Origin: an uncultured Eubacteriales bacterium
Lineage (GTDB): Bacteria > Bacillota > Clostridia > Oscillospirales > Acutalibacteraceae
NCBI GenBank assembly: GCA_949068525.1
Contig: CARTIQ010000001.1
Span: 5,649-69,648 of the forward strand
Direction: 5' to 3'
Length of the DNA stretch: 64,000 nucleotides
In this document: piece after piece, positions 1 through 9,373 of the stretch
How the letters are laid out: every line of letters starts with the position of its first letter
Numbering within the stretch: the stretch's first letter is position 1
The notes under the pieces: generated by a model
What the model saw: the letters and a program-made list of their open reading frames with translations, nothing else
What the model was told of the DNA's origin: nothing
The model's database searches: none
Position numbers and translations under genes: made by a program

Positions 1-208
1 ACAGCTTGTATTGCTCCGCTGCCGTTAGCAGGAGGATTATATGTGTTCGGAGTAAAGTGCACTTCGTTTTGAGCACCGGCTTGCAGTCCCATTCCGCCAC
101 CTTGTGTGATTGGTACATTAGGGTTTGGAATATTGGTTTTGTTTTGAGGAGCTACAGCTTGTATTGCTCCGCTGCCGTTAGCAGGAGGATTATATGTGTT
201 CGGAGTAA
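1..208. repeat. 153-bp in-frame tandem repeat in the surface protein C-terminal region
   Basis: The first 55 bases of the window recur identically at 154-208, an offset of 153 bp (51 codons). On the minus strand each unit encodes a Pro/Asn/Gly-rich stretch containing TYNPPANGSGAIQAV. The array continues beyond the left edge, so copy number cannot be seen. It probably forms an extended stalk or wall-spanning segment. Confidence 0.85.
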
Positions 209-3200
209 TCTCTATATTAGTAGCATTTTGTAATTGTATTTCACCTGCATTGGTGGCTTTCGATCTGTCAATATTTGTAAATTCATCATATACAGGCGGC
301 ATTCCTCTTGGTATATTTAAACCTTTTTGGGTGGTTGTGCTTACATCGTCGCCTGGGATCCATTCTCCTTGAAAGTTATTTAAGATATTATAACTTGTTG
401 ATTGCGCGGGAGATCCCTTTGCTGGAGAAGTTGGTCCTCCCCCTAAGCCCAGAGCTGCACAAGCAGATGCCGCAATTTCCGGGCCAAAACGATAAGCTAA
501 ATATGCTGCCCCCAGCCCTACAAACCCATACTCCAAAACTTTACCTTTATTCTTGCTAATATATTCAAACCAGCTCTCATTTTCTTCGCCGTTATTATTG
601 CTGTCGAAATTATTTGTATTCTCACTATCCTGTAGAGACTCTACTTTGTCTATCAAATTCTTTAATTTACCATTTATCTTCTCGTTAAGCAACATTATCT
701 GAGAAATTTTGGCAAACTCAGCTTGATTATCTTTTTTATAATTAGTCGTAAAAAGCAAAGCATTTAAAGTGTAGGAACCATCATCTGGTTTAAGTTTTAC
801 TTGATTTGCTAGATAACTAATATCATCTTTCAAGCCTTTTAAGCTTTCTTGAGATACTGTGCTGATATCTGGCAAACCGTCCTCCACATCTACTTGGAGT
901 TTACTTAAAAAGTCATGCAATTCGTCTACCTGCTTAGTTGCAAGGATAAAACGAGAAAACGGCTTGTATGTGTATACTATATTTTCTCCATTGTCAACTT
1001 CAATTTCTCTCGTTGACGAAGATTGATGTGTTTGTGGTCGCTTATCCATTTCGCTCTGCGAACCTTTATCTTCAAAAAACGAATCAGCGAAAAAATCCTT
1101 GGTATCATCGTTTCCTAAATCTAAAAGTTCTTTATCTACACTACTATCGCTTTCGTTAAACATGTTCTTAACCGCCGTAAAAGCATTAACAGCACCATTA
1201 ACAATACGCCTAATAAGGCCAGGTTGTGAGCTTACATTCTCTTCTTCTTTACCCATAAAGCCAGCATTATGAATGTTTTCCACATCTTTGGTTGAAGCAT
1301 CAATCTCGACTTGTGGTTGGCCCCCTTTAGTAACTGCTTTACCGCAGAACTCATCGTTCTCGTAATCTATTGGCACATTTATTACAAGCTCATCAGGACA
1401 ACCTTCAAATATATCATTACCATAATTAGGGGAAGTTTTGCCTTCAAATGAAACAATTTTTAAGTTTTCGCACCCACGAAACGCACCTTGCCAGATAAAA
1501 TTCACAGTGGCTGGGATTGTTATCTCAGTTAAATTGCTGCAGCCTGCAAAAGCAGATCCTCCGATAGAAGTCACACTACCTGGGATTTTTATATCAGTTA
1601 AATTGGTGCAATTAGCGAACATATTGTTTCCGATAGAAGTTACTCCATCGTTGATGATTACTTTCTTTACATCGTTCTTATTAAAGGCCATACCATCTCC
1701 CACTGGGCCGCTGCCGCTAATTATTAATACCCCTGTTTTTTTGTTTAATTCATAACTAGCATTTCCCCCACAAGTGCCCTTAATTATCTCGGCATTGCCA
1801 TCAATCGAAGTGTTTGCCATATCATTGGTTGAAGCATCAATCTCGACTTGTGGTTGGACCCCTTTGGTAACGTCCAAGCCGCAGAAGGAATCGCCATCGT
1901 AATATTCTGGCACATTTATTACAAGTTCACGATTAATATTAACAAACACATTCCCAGATTTGGCGGGGGAGGTTTTTCCCTTATAGTTAACAATTTTTAA
2001 GTTTTCGCACTCACGAAACGCATCTTCCCAAATAAAATTCACAGTGGCTGGGATTGTTATCTCAGTTAAATTGCTGCAGCCTGAAAAAGCAGATCCTCCG
2101 ATAGAAGTCACACCGTCTTGGAGTTCTACTTTTTCTAAATTGACGCAGTTTAAAAAAGTAGCTGGTTTGATTTCCTCCACACTGCCTGGGATTGTTACCG
2201 AGGTTAAATTATCGAATCCAAAAAAAGTTTCTCCGGGAATAGAAGTTACTCCATCGTTGATGATTACTTTTTTTATATTTTCTTTTAAGTTATTCCAATC
2301 GTTAATAATATCGGCGGCGTCGCCATCATCCAAATTTGTGAAAATTGTTAGTGTCCCTGTTGCCTCATCAAACTCATACACATGTTCAGCATGCTTTCCT
2401 TCATAATAAGCATACCTTATATTACCATCCTGGGAGATCACTAACCTTGGAAAAAAAGCAGCACCTTCATCGTTCTGCACGCCGAATGCTAAATCAGAAG
2501 AACCTATAAAAGAGCTTGTACTATCAAAATTTTTTGCTCCCACACTAGAGTTAGTTGAGCTGTTCGTCGAATTGTTTAGGCTTTCAGTCGAATCCGTTAA
2601 AATTTTCTTAGGAAGATTCGAGTCCTCCTTTGAAACCATCAAATTAAAGCCAGGAGAACTTTGAGATATCTTCATGCTGTCGCCGGCTATGCTGTCGGTT
2701 GTACTACTAATATTAAATTTTGAACTACCTGTATGAATTGAAGAATCGTCCTTCGATCTCTTGCCAAAAATATCGCTATCAGATCCGCTAGAAGATCCGA
2801 AGCTAGCTACACTCTTAGATCTAGGCAGAGTTCCATTAAGCGTACTTTCAGAACTTGTAAAAAATCTCCTTGAACCACTACCCAAAAAACTGCTTTTCGT
2901 ACCGAACATAGAGTCATTTACAACAGAGCCGTTCTCTTTATTAACCCCACTTTCAGAACTTGTAAAAAATCTCCTTGAACCACTACCCAAAAAACTGCTT
3001 TTCGTACCGAACATAGAGTCATTTACAACAGAGCCGTTCTCTTTATTAACCCCACTTTCAGAACTTGCTGAAAAATCACTTGTACTCTTGCCCCAAAAAA
3101 AGCCGCTGCCCGTTTGGGATATAGAGCCATTTATACTAGAGTCGTCGCTGTGGAATTTAACAGAATCGTTTTCTATTTTTGCCTCAGGAGGCACTCCACC

Positions 3201-3959
3201 AGCCGATGGCAAGTCAGCCGCGTTACGGCCTTTTCCGGTAATATTTATTTCTGTGGCATCTAGCACTGGATTTTCTGCCTGTGGCTCTACTGGATTAACA
3301 TTTGTATTCGGCAGAACCACATTTTTATTTTGCATCACTTTGCGCAGATTTTCTTGTGCGGTTGTGTTTTTTTGTTTTGTTTCTACCACATTCTCTTCAA
3401 TATTATTTTCACCTACTGAGGGCTGGCTTTCTTCCCTCTTTTCTGCACTGCTATTTTGGTCAGTTTTTACATTGCCGTCGAATCCAGGTATCTTAGGAAT
3501 AACGCCATTGTTTTCAGTTTTTGTTTCATATTCATCTGAATTTTCGTGTGAAAATTTTTCACTACTATATGGCTTCCCTTTTCTTGCACTAATAGAAATT
3601 TGATCGTCTTGGGCCAAATTAGAAAGGTTCACAGCCGCCCCAACGCCTAGTGATCCTAAAAATGTGGTCAACAAAACTGCAGCTGTGGTTCTATTAGATA
3701 GCCCTCCACTTACGTTTAACAAATCTTCTTCACTTAATGTAGTCACTTGCTTATCTGCATACTTCAAAAAATCTTTTGCAGTAAACAATACGCCCTTTTT
3801 CCTTGCCAGAGGAACTATTTTATCCTTTATGAATTTCTCTTCATTAGGGATTTTTCCTCCATTTTTTTGTAAACTTCTGCTTACATCCACTAACTTAATT
3901 TTCAGATCTTCATCTGTTTTTGCCAAATTTAAAAACTTTTCTACATTTTTAATTGACAT
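1..3959 (-). CDS. Giant BspA-like LRR surface protein with Nif11-type double-glycine leader (partial, C-terminus off window)
   Basis: Reading leftward from the ATG at 3959, the frame is open for 1319 codons to the window edge with no stop. An AGAGGTG ribosome site precedes the start. Residues 1-86 look like a Nif11-type leader: an acidic/amphipathic segment, then LSEEDLLNVSGG with the double glycine at 85-86, then a hydrophobic stretch. Next comes a Ser/Gly/Asn-rich region with 35-residue repeats, then BspA-type leucine-rich repeats at about 510-860 (units like GVTSIGGSAFAGCSNLTEI), an acidic region, a hydrophobic segment at about 1140-1175 and Asn/Pro/Gly-rich 51-residue repeats at the end. 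BspA repeats usually belong to surface or secreted adhesins. Nif11 leaders are known from peptide natural products cut by C39 peptidase transporters; a leader on so large a protein is unusual. Export through such a transporter is inference, and no transporter gene lies in the window. Confidence 0.85.
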   Translation of the reverse strand, partial: MSIKNVEKFLNLAKTDEDLKIKLVDVSRSLQKNGGKIPNEEKFIKDKIVPLARKKGVLFTAKDFLKYADKQVTTLSEEDLLNVSGGLSNRTTAAVLLTTFLGSLGVGAAVNLSNLAQDDQISISARKGKPYSSEKFSHENSDEYETKTENNGVIPKIPGFDGNVKTDQNSSAEKREESQPSVGENNIEENVVETKQKNTTAQENLRKVMQNKNVVLPNTNVNPVEPQAENPVLDATEINITGKGRNAADLPSAGGVPPEAKIENDSVKFHSDDSSINGSISQTGSGFFWGKSTSDFSASSESGVNKENGSVVNDSMFGTKSSFLGSGSRRFFTSSESGVNKENGSVVNDSMFGTKSSFLGSGSRRFFTSSESTLNGTLPRSKSVASFGSSSGSDSDIFGKRSKDDSSIHTGSSKFNISSTTDSIAGDSMKISQSSPGFNLMVSKEDSNLPKKILTDSTESLNNSTNSSTNSSVGAKNFDSTSSFIGSSDLAFGVQNDEGAAFFPRLVISQDGNIRYAYYEGKHAEHVYEFDEATGTLTIFTNLDDGDAADIINDWNNLKENIKKVIINDGVTSIPGETFFGFDNLTSVTIPGSVEEIKPATFLNCVNLEKVELQDGVTSIGGSAFSGCSNLTEITIPATVNFIWEDAFRECENLKIVNYKGKTSPAKSGNVFVNINRELVINVPEYYDGDSFCGLDVTKGVQPQVEIDASTNDMANTSIDGNAEIIKGTCGGNASYELNKKTGVLIISGSGPVGDGMAFNKNDVKKVIINDGVTSIGNNMFANCTNLTDIKIPGSVTSIGGSAFAGCSNLTEITIPATVNFIWQGAFRGCENLKIVSFEGKTSPNYGNDIFEGCPDELVINVPIDYENDEFCGKAVTKGGQPQVEIDASTKDVENIHNAGFMGKEEENVSSQPGLIRRIVNGAVNAFTAVKNMFNESDSSVDKELLDLGNDDTKDFFADSFFEDKGSQSEMDKRPQTHQSSSTREIEVDNGENIVYTYKPFSRFILATKQVDELHDFLSKLQVDVEDGLPDISTVSQESLKGLKDDISYLANQVKLKPDDGSYTLNALLFTTNYKKDNQAEFAKISQIMLLNEKINGKLKNLIDKVESLQDSENTNNFDSNNNGEENESWFEYISKNKGKVLEYGFVGLGAAYLAYRFGPEIAASACAALGLGGGPTSPAKGSPAQSTSYNILNNFQGEWIPGDDVSTTTQKGLNIPRGMPPVYDEFTNIDRSKATNAGEIQLQNATNIEITPNTYNPPANGSGAIQAVAPQNKTNIPNPNVPITQGGGMGLQAGAQNEVHFTPNTYNPPANGSGAIQA
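1288..2361. repeat. 537-bp imperfect in-frame duplication of the LRR module
   Basis: Several blocks recur exactly 537 bp (179 codons) apart, for example at 1290 and 1827 (protein PQVEIDAST) and at 1501 and 2038 (an LRR unit ending EITIPATVNFIW). Other parts have diverged. This is an internal duplication of an LRR module plus its spacer within the surface gene. Unit boundaries are approximate. Confidence 0.75.
2844..3053. repeat. Two identical 105-bp tandem repeats plus a diverged third copy
   Basis: Bases 2844-2948 and 2949-3053 are identical, and 3054-3158 is a diverged third unit. The period of 105 bp is 35 codons, so copy-number change keeps the frame. The encoded unit is Ser/Gly-rich and includes SMFGTKSSFLGSGS. 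Perfect identity suggests a recent duplication. Confidence 0.92.
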
Positions 3960-4013
3960 TATAAACACCTCTTTCTTTAATATACTCCGTATTTATATTA
4001 TTTGAATATATTT

Positions 4014-4042
4014 ATATTATCACAAAACAAAAAAATTGTCAA
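4014..4042 (-). promoter_or_regulatory. Sigma-A-type promoter of the giant surface gene
   Basis: On the minus strand a perfect -35 TTGACA (4042-4037) is followed after 17 bp by TAATAT (4019-4014). It lies about 55 bp upstream of the start codon at 3959. Confidence 0.7.
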
Positions 4043-4178
4043 TATTTTTTGTTCAAAATAAATTATTTACAATTTAAAAAGAAAAAAACCTTGTTTATTT
4101 GGTTATTATTTTTGAAATTAAAATAACTTTACTTCCAAAATCTGGTTCTCTCGTTAAACCAAGCATATATTTCTCACA

Positions 4179-5048
4179 TTACATAAACATTTTCTCCAAA
4201 TTAGAATAATATTTTTCCCACAAGTCGCTAAATTTTACTTTATGCGAATTCCATGGCTTTTTTCCTACAAAATGCAAAACAACAGGATTTTTAACTCCAT
4301 CTTCCCAATTGTCCCTATCAATAAGCTTATATAAATATGGGTCTTTATCATATTTTGAACAGTACATTAACCCAACTATGGCACCATATTTAAAGGGCAT
4401 GTCCATTATCTTTCTATAGCACACAGCATTTATTGCATCTTGGTCTGGGAAAATTAGGCTTTTATTCTCCCGTGTAGCCTTTTTCAAAAACTGTTCAAAT
4501 TTCTCTTCTATGATGTCTTCTCTAACTTTATTTAAGTTCCACACAAGTGATCCCGAACATATATATTGGCTCATATCTGATATTTCGAGTTCTGATGCAT
4601 GTTCTTCGCATTGCCGGTATCCATCTAAAACCCCTGCAACATAATTTTCGCCTATGTCCAAATTAAACATTTCTGTCAGATCTTTTAGCACCAATGTGTC
4701 GCTGTCTAGATATATACATTTGCTTTCATCCTTTAGCATACTACCTATTTTTAAGCGGTAATACATTGCAGTGCCCCAAAAGCTCTTTTCAAATTCTTTA
4801 AAGGCATCTCCCATATTTATTAAAGTTATTACGCTATTTTCTAATTTTTCATCTAACTTTTGTACTTTGACTTTATTTTCTTCAGAAAAATCATTTGTCA
4901 CCATGATATAAAATCTTAGCTTTGTGTTAGGGCTCGCATTTTCTGAAGCTGAAACAATAGACACCAATGTGGGAGTTACATAATTGTTATCTGTTGCCAT
5001 GGCTATTGGTATGGATGATATTTCTTTTTTTTTCTTCCCTATTCGCAT
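4179..5048 (-). CDS. Family 8 glycosyltransferase (possibly exported)
   Basis: The 289-residue product has the GT8 hallmarks: an N-terminal MATDNNY nucleotide-sugar motif, the metal-binding DxD as YLDSDT at residues 113-118, and a C-terminal HFVGKKPW motif. GT8 enzymes are retaining transferases that use UDP-sugars with Mn2+. The first codon here has only a weak ribosome site. A much better start at 5130 with a strong AAAGGA site opens a signal peptide one frame away, ending at a run of nine A residues. Removing one A would join it to this domain. The native protein may therefore be a secreted glycosyltransferase, either made by slippage or broken by a one-base change. The acceptor is unknown. 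Confidence 0.85.
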   Translation of the reverse strand: MRIGKKKKEISSIPIAMATDNNYVTPTLVSIVSASENASPNTKLRFYIMVTNDFSEENKVKVQKLDEKLENSVITLINMGDAFKEFEKSFWGTAMYYRLKIGSMLKDESKCIYLDSDTLVLKDLTEMFNLDIGENYVAGVLDGYRQCEEHASELEISDMSQYICSGSLVWNLNKVREDIIEEKFEQFLKKATRENKSLIFPDQDAINAVCYRKIMDMPFKYGAIVGLMYCSKYDKDPYLYKLIDRDNWEDGVKNPVVLHFVGKKPWNSHKVKFSDLWEKYYSNLEKMFM

Positions 5049-5130
5049 CAGCTCTTAAAAAAACATTAGCCAAAAGTATCATAATTGCTGCAAAAATAAT
5101 CACAAAACGTTTTTTTAAATTCCTTTTCAT
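4987..5130 (-). CDS. Out-of-frame signal-peptide ORF preceding the GT8 gene
   Basis: An ATG at 5130 with an AAAGGA ribosome site starts a 47-codon frame. Its N-terminus is a classic Sec signal: basic KRNLKKR, a hydrophobic core (FVIIFAAIMILLANVF) and a polar end. The frame enters an A9 tract (plus-strand T run at 5025-5033) and stops at 4987. Loss of one A, or slippage of RNA polymerase or ribosome there, fuses it in frame to the glycosyltransferase. I read it as the true 5' end of that gene rather than an independent peptide. Confidence 0.6.
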   Translation of the reverse strand: MKRNLKKRFVIIFAAIMILLANVFLRADANREEKKRNIIHTNSHGNR

Positions 5131-5246
5131 TTTTTTAAATCCTTTCTTTTTAAGTTTTGTTTATGTCTTGCACTTTTAAAAATGATCCTCGTTTTTTATT
5201 ATCGAGGATCATTCTTAGATTTATCTAAATTTAGTTTAAGTTAGCA

Positions 5247-7768
5247 TTATTCACTTTTCTTTTTTCTAGAAGAATAAAATTTGGTAAACATCACAAAAAG
5301 CGCTCCAGCAAACATGTCCGACAATATTATTGACCCAAATGTGTAAAATTCGTCGTTTGTAGGCGGGTTTTTAGATTTTGCTCTCTCTGCTTTTTCTTGA
5401 TCATTTAAAATATCGATTAATGTATATGGACTAAAATGGTTTGTTTCAAATACTGCATAATTATAGTTCGATTCATTTTCAATGCGTAATATTTTATGCT
5501 CTGTATCGTCTGCATTTTGAATCAAATAGTACATCTTTAAATCTTCAATATCATAGCCATCTGGCACAGGTACCCATACTTCTACTAAATTTTCAAGGTT
5601 TAATGGTTCTACTTTGTTGTCGTTTTCATCTACAAAATATATTTGATACAATTGACCATGTTCTGTTTCTTCCAGAATATTTTCATCAAGTCCATGTTCT
5701 TGTAAATTTCCATTAACAAGCTCTACAACTAATCGCCAAGTTGCTGGAATTTGATTAAATCTATCCACAACTCTTACAAAAGTTTCATTTTCTAATTGAG
5801 CCTCAAAAATTCTTTCTGAGTCTGTTCCAAATGACGCCACTATTTCTTTAACGCTATATTCTTCTGCTGGAGGAATTTCGCTTATAGTTGCAGAGGGGTC
5901 ATTTTTTTCGGTCCAGCCCATAAATGGTCTTGCTGTATTTGTCGAAGTAAATGTTTTTAGCTGTGCACCTTTTTTATAATCATAATAATCTTCATTCATC
6001 CATAGCCTGTAGTATCCATCCCCTAAATCAAAACGCGAAACATCATCTGGTACTAAATTGATATCTTCTGCTTTGCATAAATAATAAAAATCGTTAGCAT
6101 AACGTAGTTTTGGCGACTGATCAATATTTAAATTCTTTAATATAGGCAGAGTAGCAACTGAGTATGCAGGAGACTCTAGATCTATATTGGGATATAACCA
6201 CGACTGATAATCAAAAGCCGCCAAGTCTGCATATTTAAAAAGGCTTTGCCAACCCGGTTTAATATCATAAGGCGCACCATCATAACCAACACCGTACGCA
6301 GTAGCTAAATCTGCACGATAAAAGCAGCGTATGTCGTCTCCGGTTACTATTGAAGAATATCCTGATAGATTTGACCCCGGCCTATCATTTAAATAAGCCG
6401 CACTTATATATGCAACAACATCAATATCCGGATCGCCAGTCCCACGAATTTCTGGCGCAAGGCAAACACATCTCTCTCACACACAAACGGCGTCATATCC
6501 CATTATTCCTACCAGGTAACACAATGTTTTTCCATTGCCATATGTGTACCCTGTTCCATTAATATTTCCCGAAAAATAACAGCAAGATATGGTAACTTTA
6601 CTAGACGTAGAAGGTGCACTCCCTAAAATGCCGCCTATTTCACTTTCACCAGTCACATTACCAGTTGCATAGCAATTAGAAATGTCTAAATTTGCATTAC
6701 CACCATAACTAACATCGGCACATCCGCTTAACCCTCCAACATAAATCTTTCCATTTGCATTTGCTTCCGAAAAACACTCTTTTAGCGAAGATTTATACGA
6801 TCCAACAAGACCTCCTACACCATTATTCCCAGTAATGTTTCCTTTCGATACACATTTTGTTGCCTTATCAACGTTCCCTGCTATTCCACCAACATAATCT
6901 CCTGTACATTCAACTTTACCTTTAAAAAAGCAGTCATGTGCCTCTTGGAGCCGTCCACTGATGCCTCCAACATTTTTGGTGCCATGAATATTTCCCTTAC
7001 ACGAGCATTGCTTTAAAATTCCTCTTTGAAAGTGGTTATCTGCATCACCGCCATATATATTCCGCCAACTCTTTCTGCCCCAGAAATTTCACCTGTAAAT
7101 GAAGAATTTTCAATAACATAGTCAGTGCAATTGTTATATGCTCCAAGAATACCTCCTACGCAGTCTCCTCCCTGTAAATTTCCACTAACGGCACAATTGC
7201 TATAATTTCCTCCATTATGTGCTTGCCCGCAAATTCCTCCTATGAATTTTCCATTTCCTTTTTTACATTTTACATTTTCTAGTGTCAAATTTGTAAAAGT
7301 ATTCGAACCTCATATAAATCCAAACAGTCCTGTATTATCATTTTCTCCATTAAGATATAAATTAGAAATTTTGTTTCCAGCTCCATCAAAAGTTCCATAA
7401 AAATTTGTATAGCCATTTCCACCCCATGAAGTAAATACACCAATTGGCTCCCATGGGTTTTCTTCACTACACATAGAAGAAAGATCTATATCATTTGCCA
7501 AAGTAATTTTTTTATCTCTAAAATTATTTCCACCATTTATAGCGTCCCTAAGTTCTACCATCCCTTGTGCATTATAGATAGTCCAATTCCCATCGTCTTC
7601 TGTATGGTTAGTATCCCCAAACACTCTTTGAGGCATAAAGGCTAACATCAAAGCAGCACTAATCACGACTGAGAGTATCATTTTCCCACAAGATTTTTTT
7701 GTTGCCCTTTTGGACATGTTTTGGTTTTCCTCCACTAAATTATTGTTTTTTCTTTTTACATTAATCAT
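5247..7768 (-). pseudogene. Broken GLUG-repeat surface protein
   Basis: The start at 7768 has an AGGAGCGAGG ribosome site and a signal peptide (ILSVVISAALMLAFM, cleavage near VFG/D). Downstream are repeated GLUG-type motifs such as VGGIAG, VGGLVG and IGGILG, a longer C-terminal domain, and a terminal membrane anchor with a basic RKKK tail. GLUG repeats occur in surface proteins and IgA-protease-like proteins. Three lesions break it: an in-frame TGA at 7312-7310, a 2-bp frameshift in an AT repeat near 7063-7071, and an in-frame TGA at 6479-6477. Apart from these the frame is open throughout, so decay looks recent. It belongs to the same surface-protein region as the giant LRR gene. Confidence 0.8.
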
Positions 7769-7807
7769 AAATTCCTCGCTCCTATTTTTTAATTAAAGTT
7801 TGCATGA

Positions 7808-7831
7808 TATCTCAAAATATATTTTGAGATA
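7808..7831. repeat. Perfect 24-bp palindrome upstream of the GLUG gene
   Basis: TATCTCAAAATA followed directly by TATTTTGAGATA gives a perfect dyad. It lies 40 bp before the pseudogene start and has no T run. It could be an operator or a short hairpin between the aro operon end and the GLUG gene. Confidence 0.5.
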
Positions 7832-8015
7832 CTTGCACTAAAATATTACGACTAAATTTTGCCTAATTTTATAAGTTTCTAAACGTGCATATCTAATCTT
7901 TCTCTGCTAAACTTGAACAAAGTAAAAAATCTCAATATCGCTTTGGGACACTGAGATAAAAAATTTTATATTTTTTTAAGGACAAGCATTTTAATATCTG
8001 TAAGAAAAAACTAAA

Positions 8016-8291
8016 CTAATTTTTTTTCATATCATTATGCAAATCTTGTTGAATCAACTTGCTGGAGGTTAATATTTCTACAAAAACAGGTAGAACATAT
8101 TTTTCAAATTCGCCTGAGTTAATTTTTATTTTATCTAGAATTTTTCGTTCTCGGACCTCATCGTAAATTTTCAATCCTTCATTAAACTTTACTTTCACAA
8201 GTGTTTCTGAATATTCAAACCTTTTTTTTATTAACCTTAAAATTTCGTTGTCTATGAAATCGATCTGTTTCCTAATTTGCTCTAAATTCAT
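8016..8291 (-). CDS. Chorismate mutase, AroQ type
   Basis: A 91-residue all-helical protein of typical monofunctional AroQ length. It starts with the family pattern LEQIRKQIDFIDNEILRLI and carries a basic K...F pattern and an ERKILDKIK helix. It would convert chorismate to prephenate for phenylalanine and tyrosine. The start overlaps the end of aroC by four bases (ATGA), so it is translationally coupled as the last gene of the aro operon. Confidence 0.88.
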   Translation of the reverse strand: MNLEQIRKQIDFIDNEILRLIKKRFEYSETLVKVKFNEGLKIYDEVRERKILDKIKINSGEFEKYVLPVFVEILTSSKLIQQDLHNDMKKN

Positions 8292-9373
8292 AATAAATTC
8301 GCCTCTTTAAAAAAATCCAGCATAGCGATAGCCGAGACCGCCTCCACAACAGGCACTGCTCTCGGCACTATGCAAGGGTCATGCCGACCAGAAACTGAAA
8401 TTCTTACCGGGTGGTTAGATTTAATACTTACAGTGTCTTGTGGCTTTGCTATGGACGGAGTAGGTTTAACCGCGCACCTAAACACTATCGGCATTCCAGA
8501 AGAAATCCCGCCCAAAATACCACCATGATTGTTCGTCCTGGTGAATATTTCTCCTTCGCGCAACGCAAAAGAGTCGTTACTCTGGCTACCAAACATCTTT
8601 GCAACCGCAAACCCTGCACCAAATTCTATAGCCTTAATTGCGGGAATTGCAAAAACCAGCGCAGAAATTTTACTTTCGATCCCATCAAATATTGGAGCGC
8701 CTAATCCTGGCGGCACATTGTCCAAAGCACACTCAATAACTCCACCAACACTGTCACCTTCACTTTTAGTCTGCAAAATTTTTTTTGCCATTTTTTCTTT
8801 TGCTTCAGGATTAATCACAGGAAAAATCTCTTGCGATAGCCTTTTTAAAAGTTTTTTTGAAATTTCCATATCAAAGTGATCATCAAATACATCAAAAATA
8901 GAGTAAACATGCGCACCAATGGTTATCCCTTTTTGTTCCAAAATTTGTCGACATATTGCACCACAAAAAGTCAATGCCGCAGTCAACCGGCCAGAAAAGT
9001 GTCCTCCACCATTAATATCGTTAAATCCGCGGTACTTTACATGTGCAGTGTAGTCTGCATGGCCTGGCCTAACTACGTCTTTTAGATTTTCATAGTTTTT
9101 TAATTCAATATTTTCGTTCTCTATTACACCACAAATTGGAGTACCAGTAGTGTAGCCGTTTATAACGCCAGACACAACCTTCGGTCTATCGGATTCCCTC
9201 CGCTCAGTTGTAATCTCACTTTTTCCCGGTGCCCTACGCTGCATTTGCAGATATACTTGTTCAAAATCGATCTTTTCACCAGCAGGGATACCGTCTAAAA
9301 CCGCACCGATGGCTGTACCGTGACTTTCACCAAATATTGAAATTTTTATATTTCCATTATAAATCGAGGACAT
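8288..9373 (-). CDS. aroC: Chorismate synthase
   Basis: A 361-residue protein that makes chorismate from EPSP using reduced FMN. The sequence shows the signature GESHG near the N-terminus, the QRRAPGKSEITTERRE block, RPGHADYTAH, and the C-terminal GRHDPCIVPRAVPVVEA motif. Length is normal. It overlaps the aroA end by 17 bp and the mutase start by 4 bp within the aroB-aroA-aroC-mutase operon. Confidence 0.97.
   Translation of the reverse strand: MSSIYNGNIKISIFGESHGTAIGAVLDGIPAGEKIDFEQVYLQMQRRAPGKSEITTERRESDRPKVVSGVINGYTTGTPICGVIENENIELKNYENLKDVVRPGHADYTAHVKYRGFNDINGGGHFSGRLTAALTFCGAICRQILEQKGITIGAHVYSIFDVFDDHFDMEISKKLLKRLSQEIFPVINPEAKEKMAKKILQTKSEGDSVGGVIECALDNVPPGLGAPIFDGIESKISALVFAIPAIKAIEFGAGFAVAKMFGSQSNDSFALREGEIFTRTNNHGGILGGISSGMPIVFRCAVKPTPSIAKPQDTVSIKSNHPVRISVSGRHDPCIVPRAVPVVEAVSAIAMLDFFKEANLL

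Noticed and set aside
1..3053. CRISPR array from the direct repeats
   Set aside because: The repeats are tandem, long, in frame and have no spacers.
6..3603. Several plus-strand ORFs across the giant surface gene
   Set aside because: They are shadows of the minus-strand frame, which is open for 1319 codons with a good start, ribosome site and recognisable LRR units.
6477..7312. In-frame TGA codons read as tryptophan or selenocysteine
   Set aside because: TGA is the normal stop of feoA, feoB and aspS here, the giant surface gene has none, and a frameshift also breaks the same gene.
7920..7960. Hairpin with ATCTCA and TGAGAT downstream of the aro operon
   Set aside because: The stem is only six pairs with a long loop; too weak to call a terminator.
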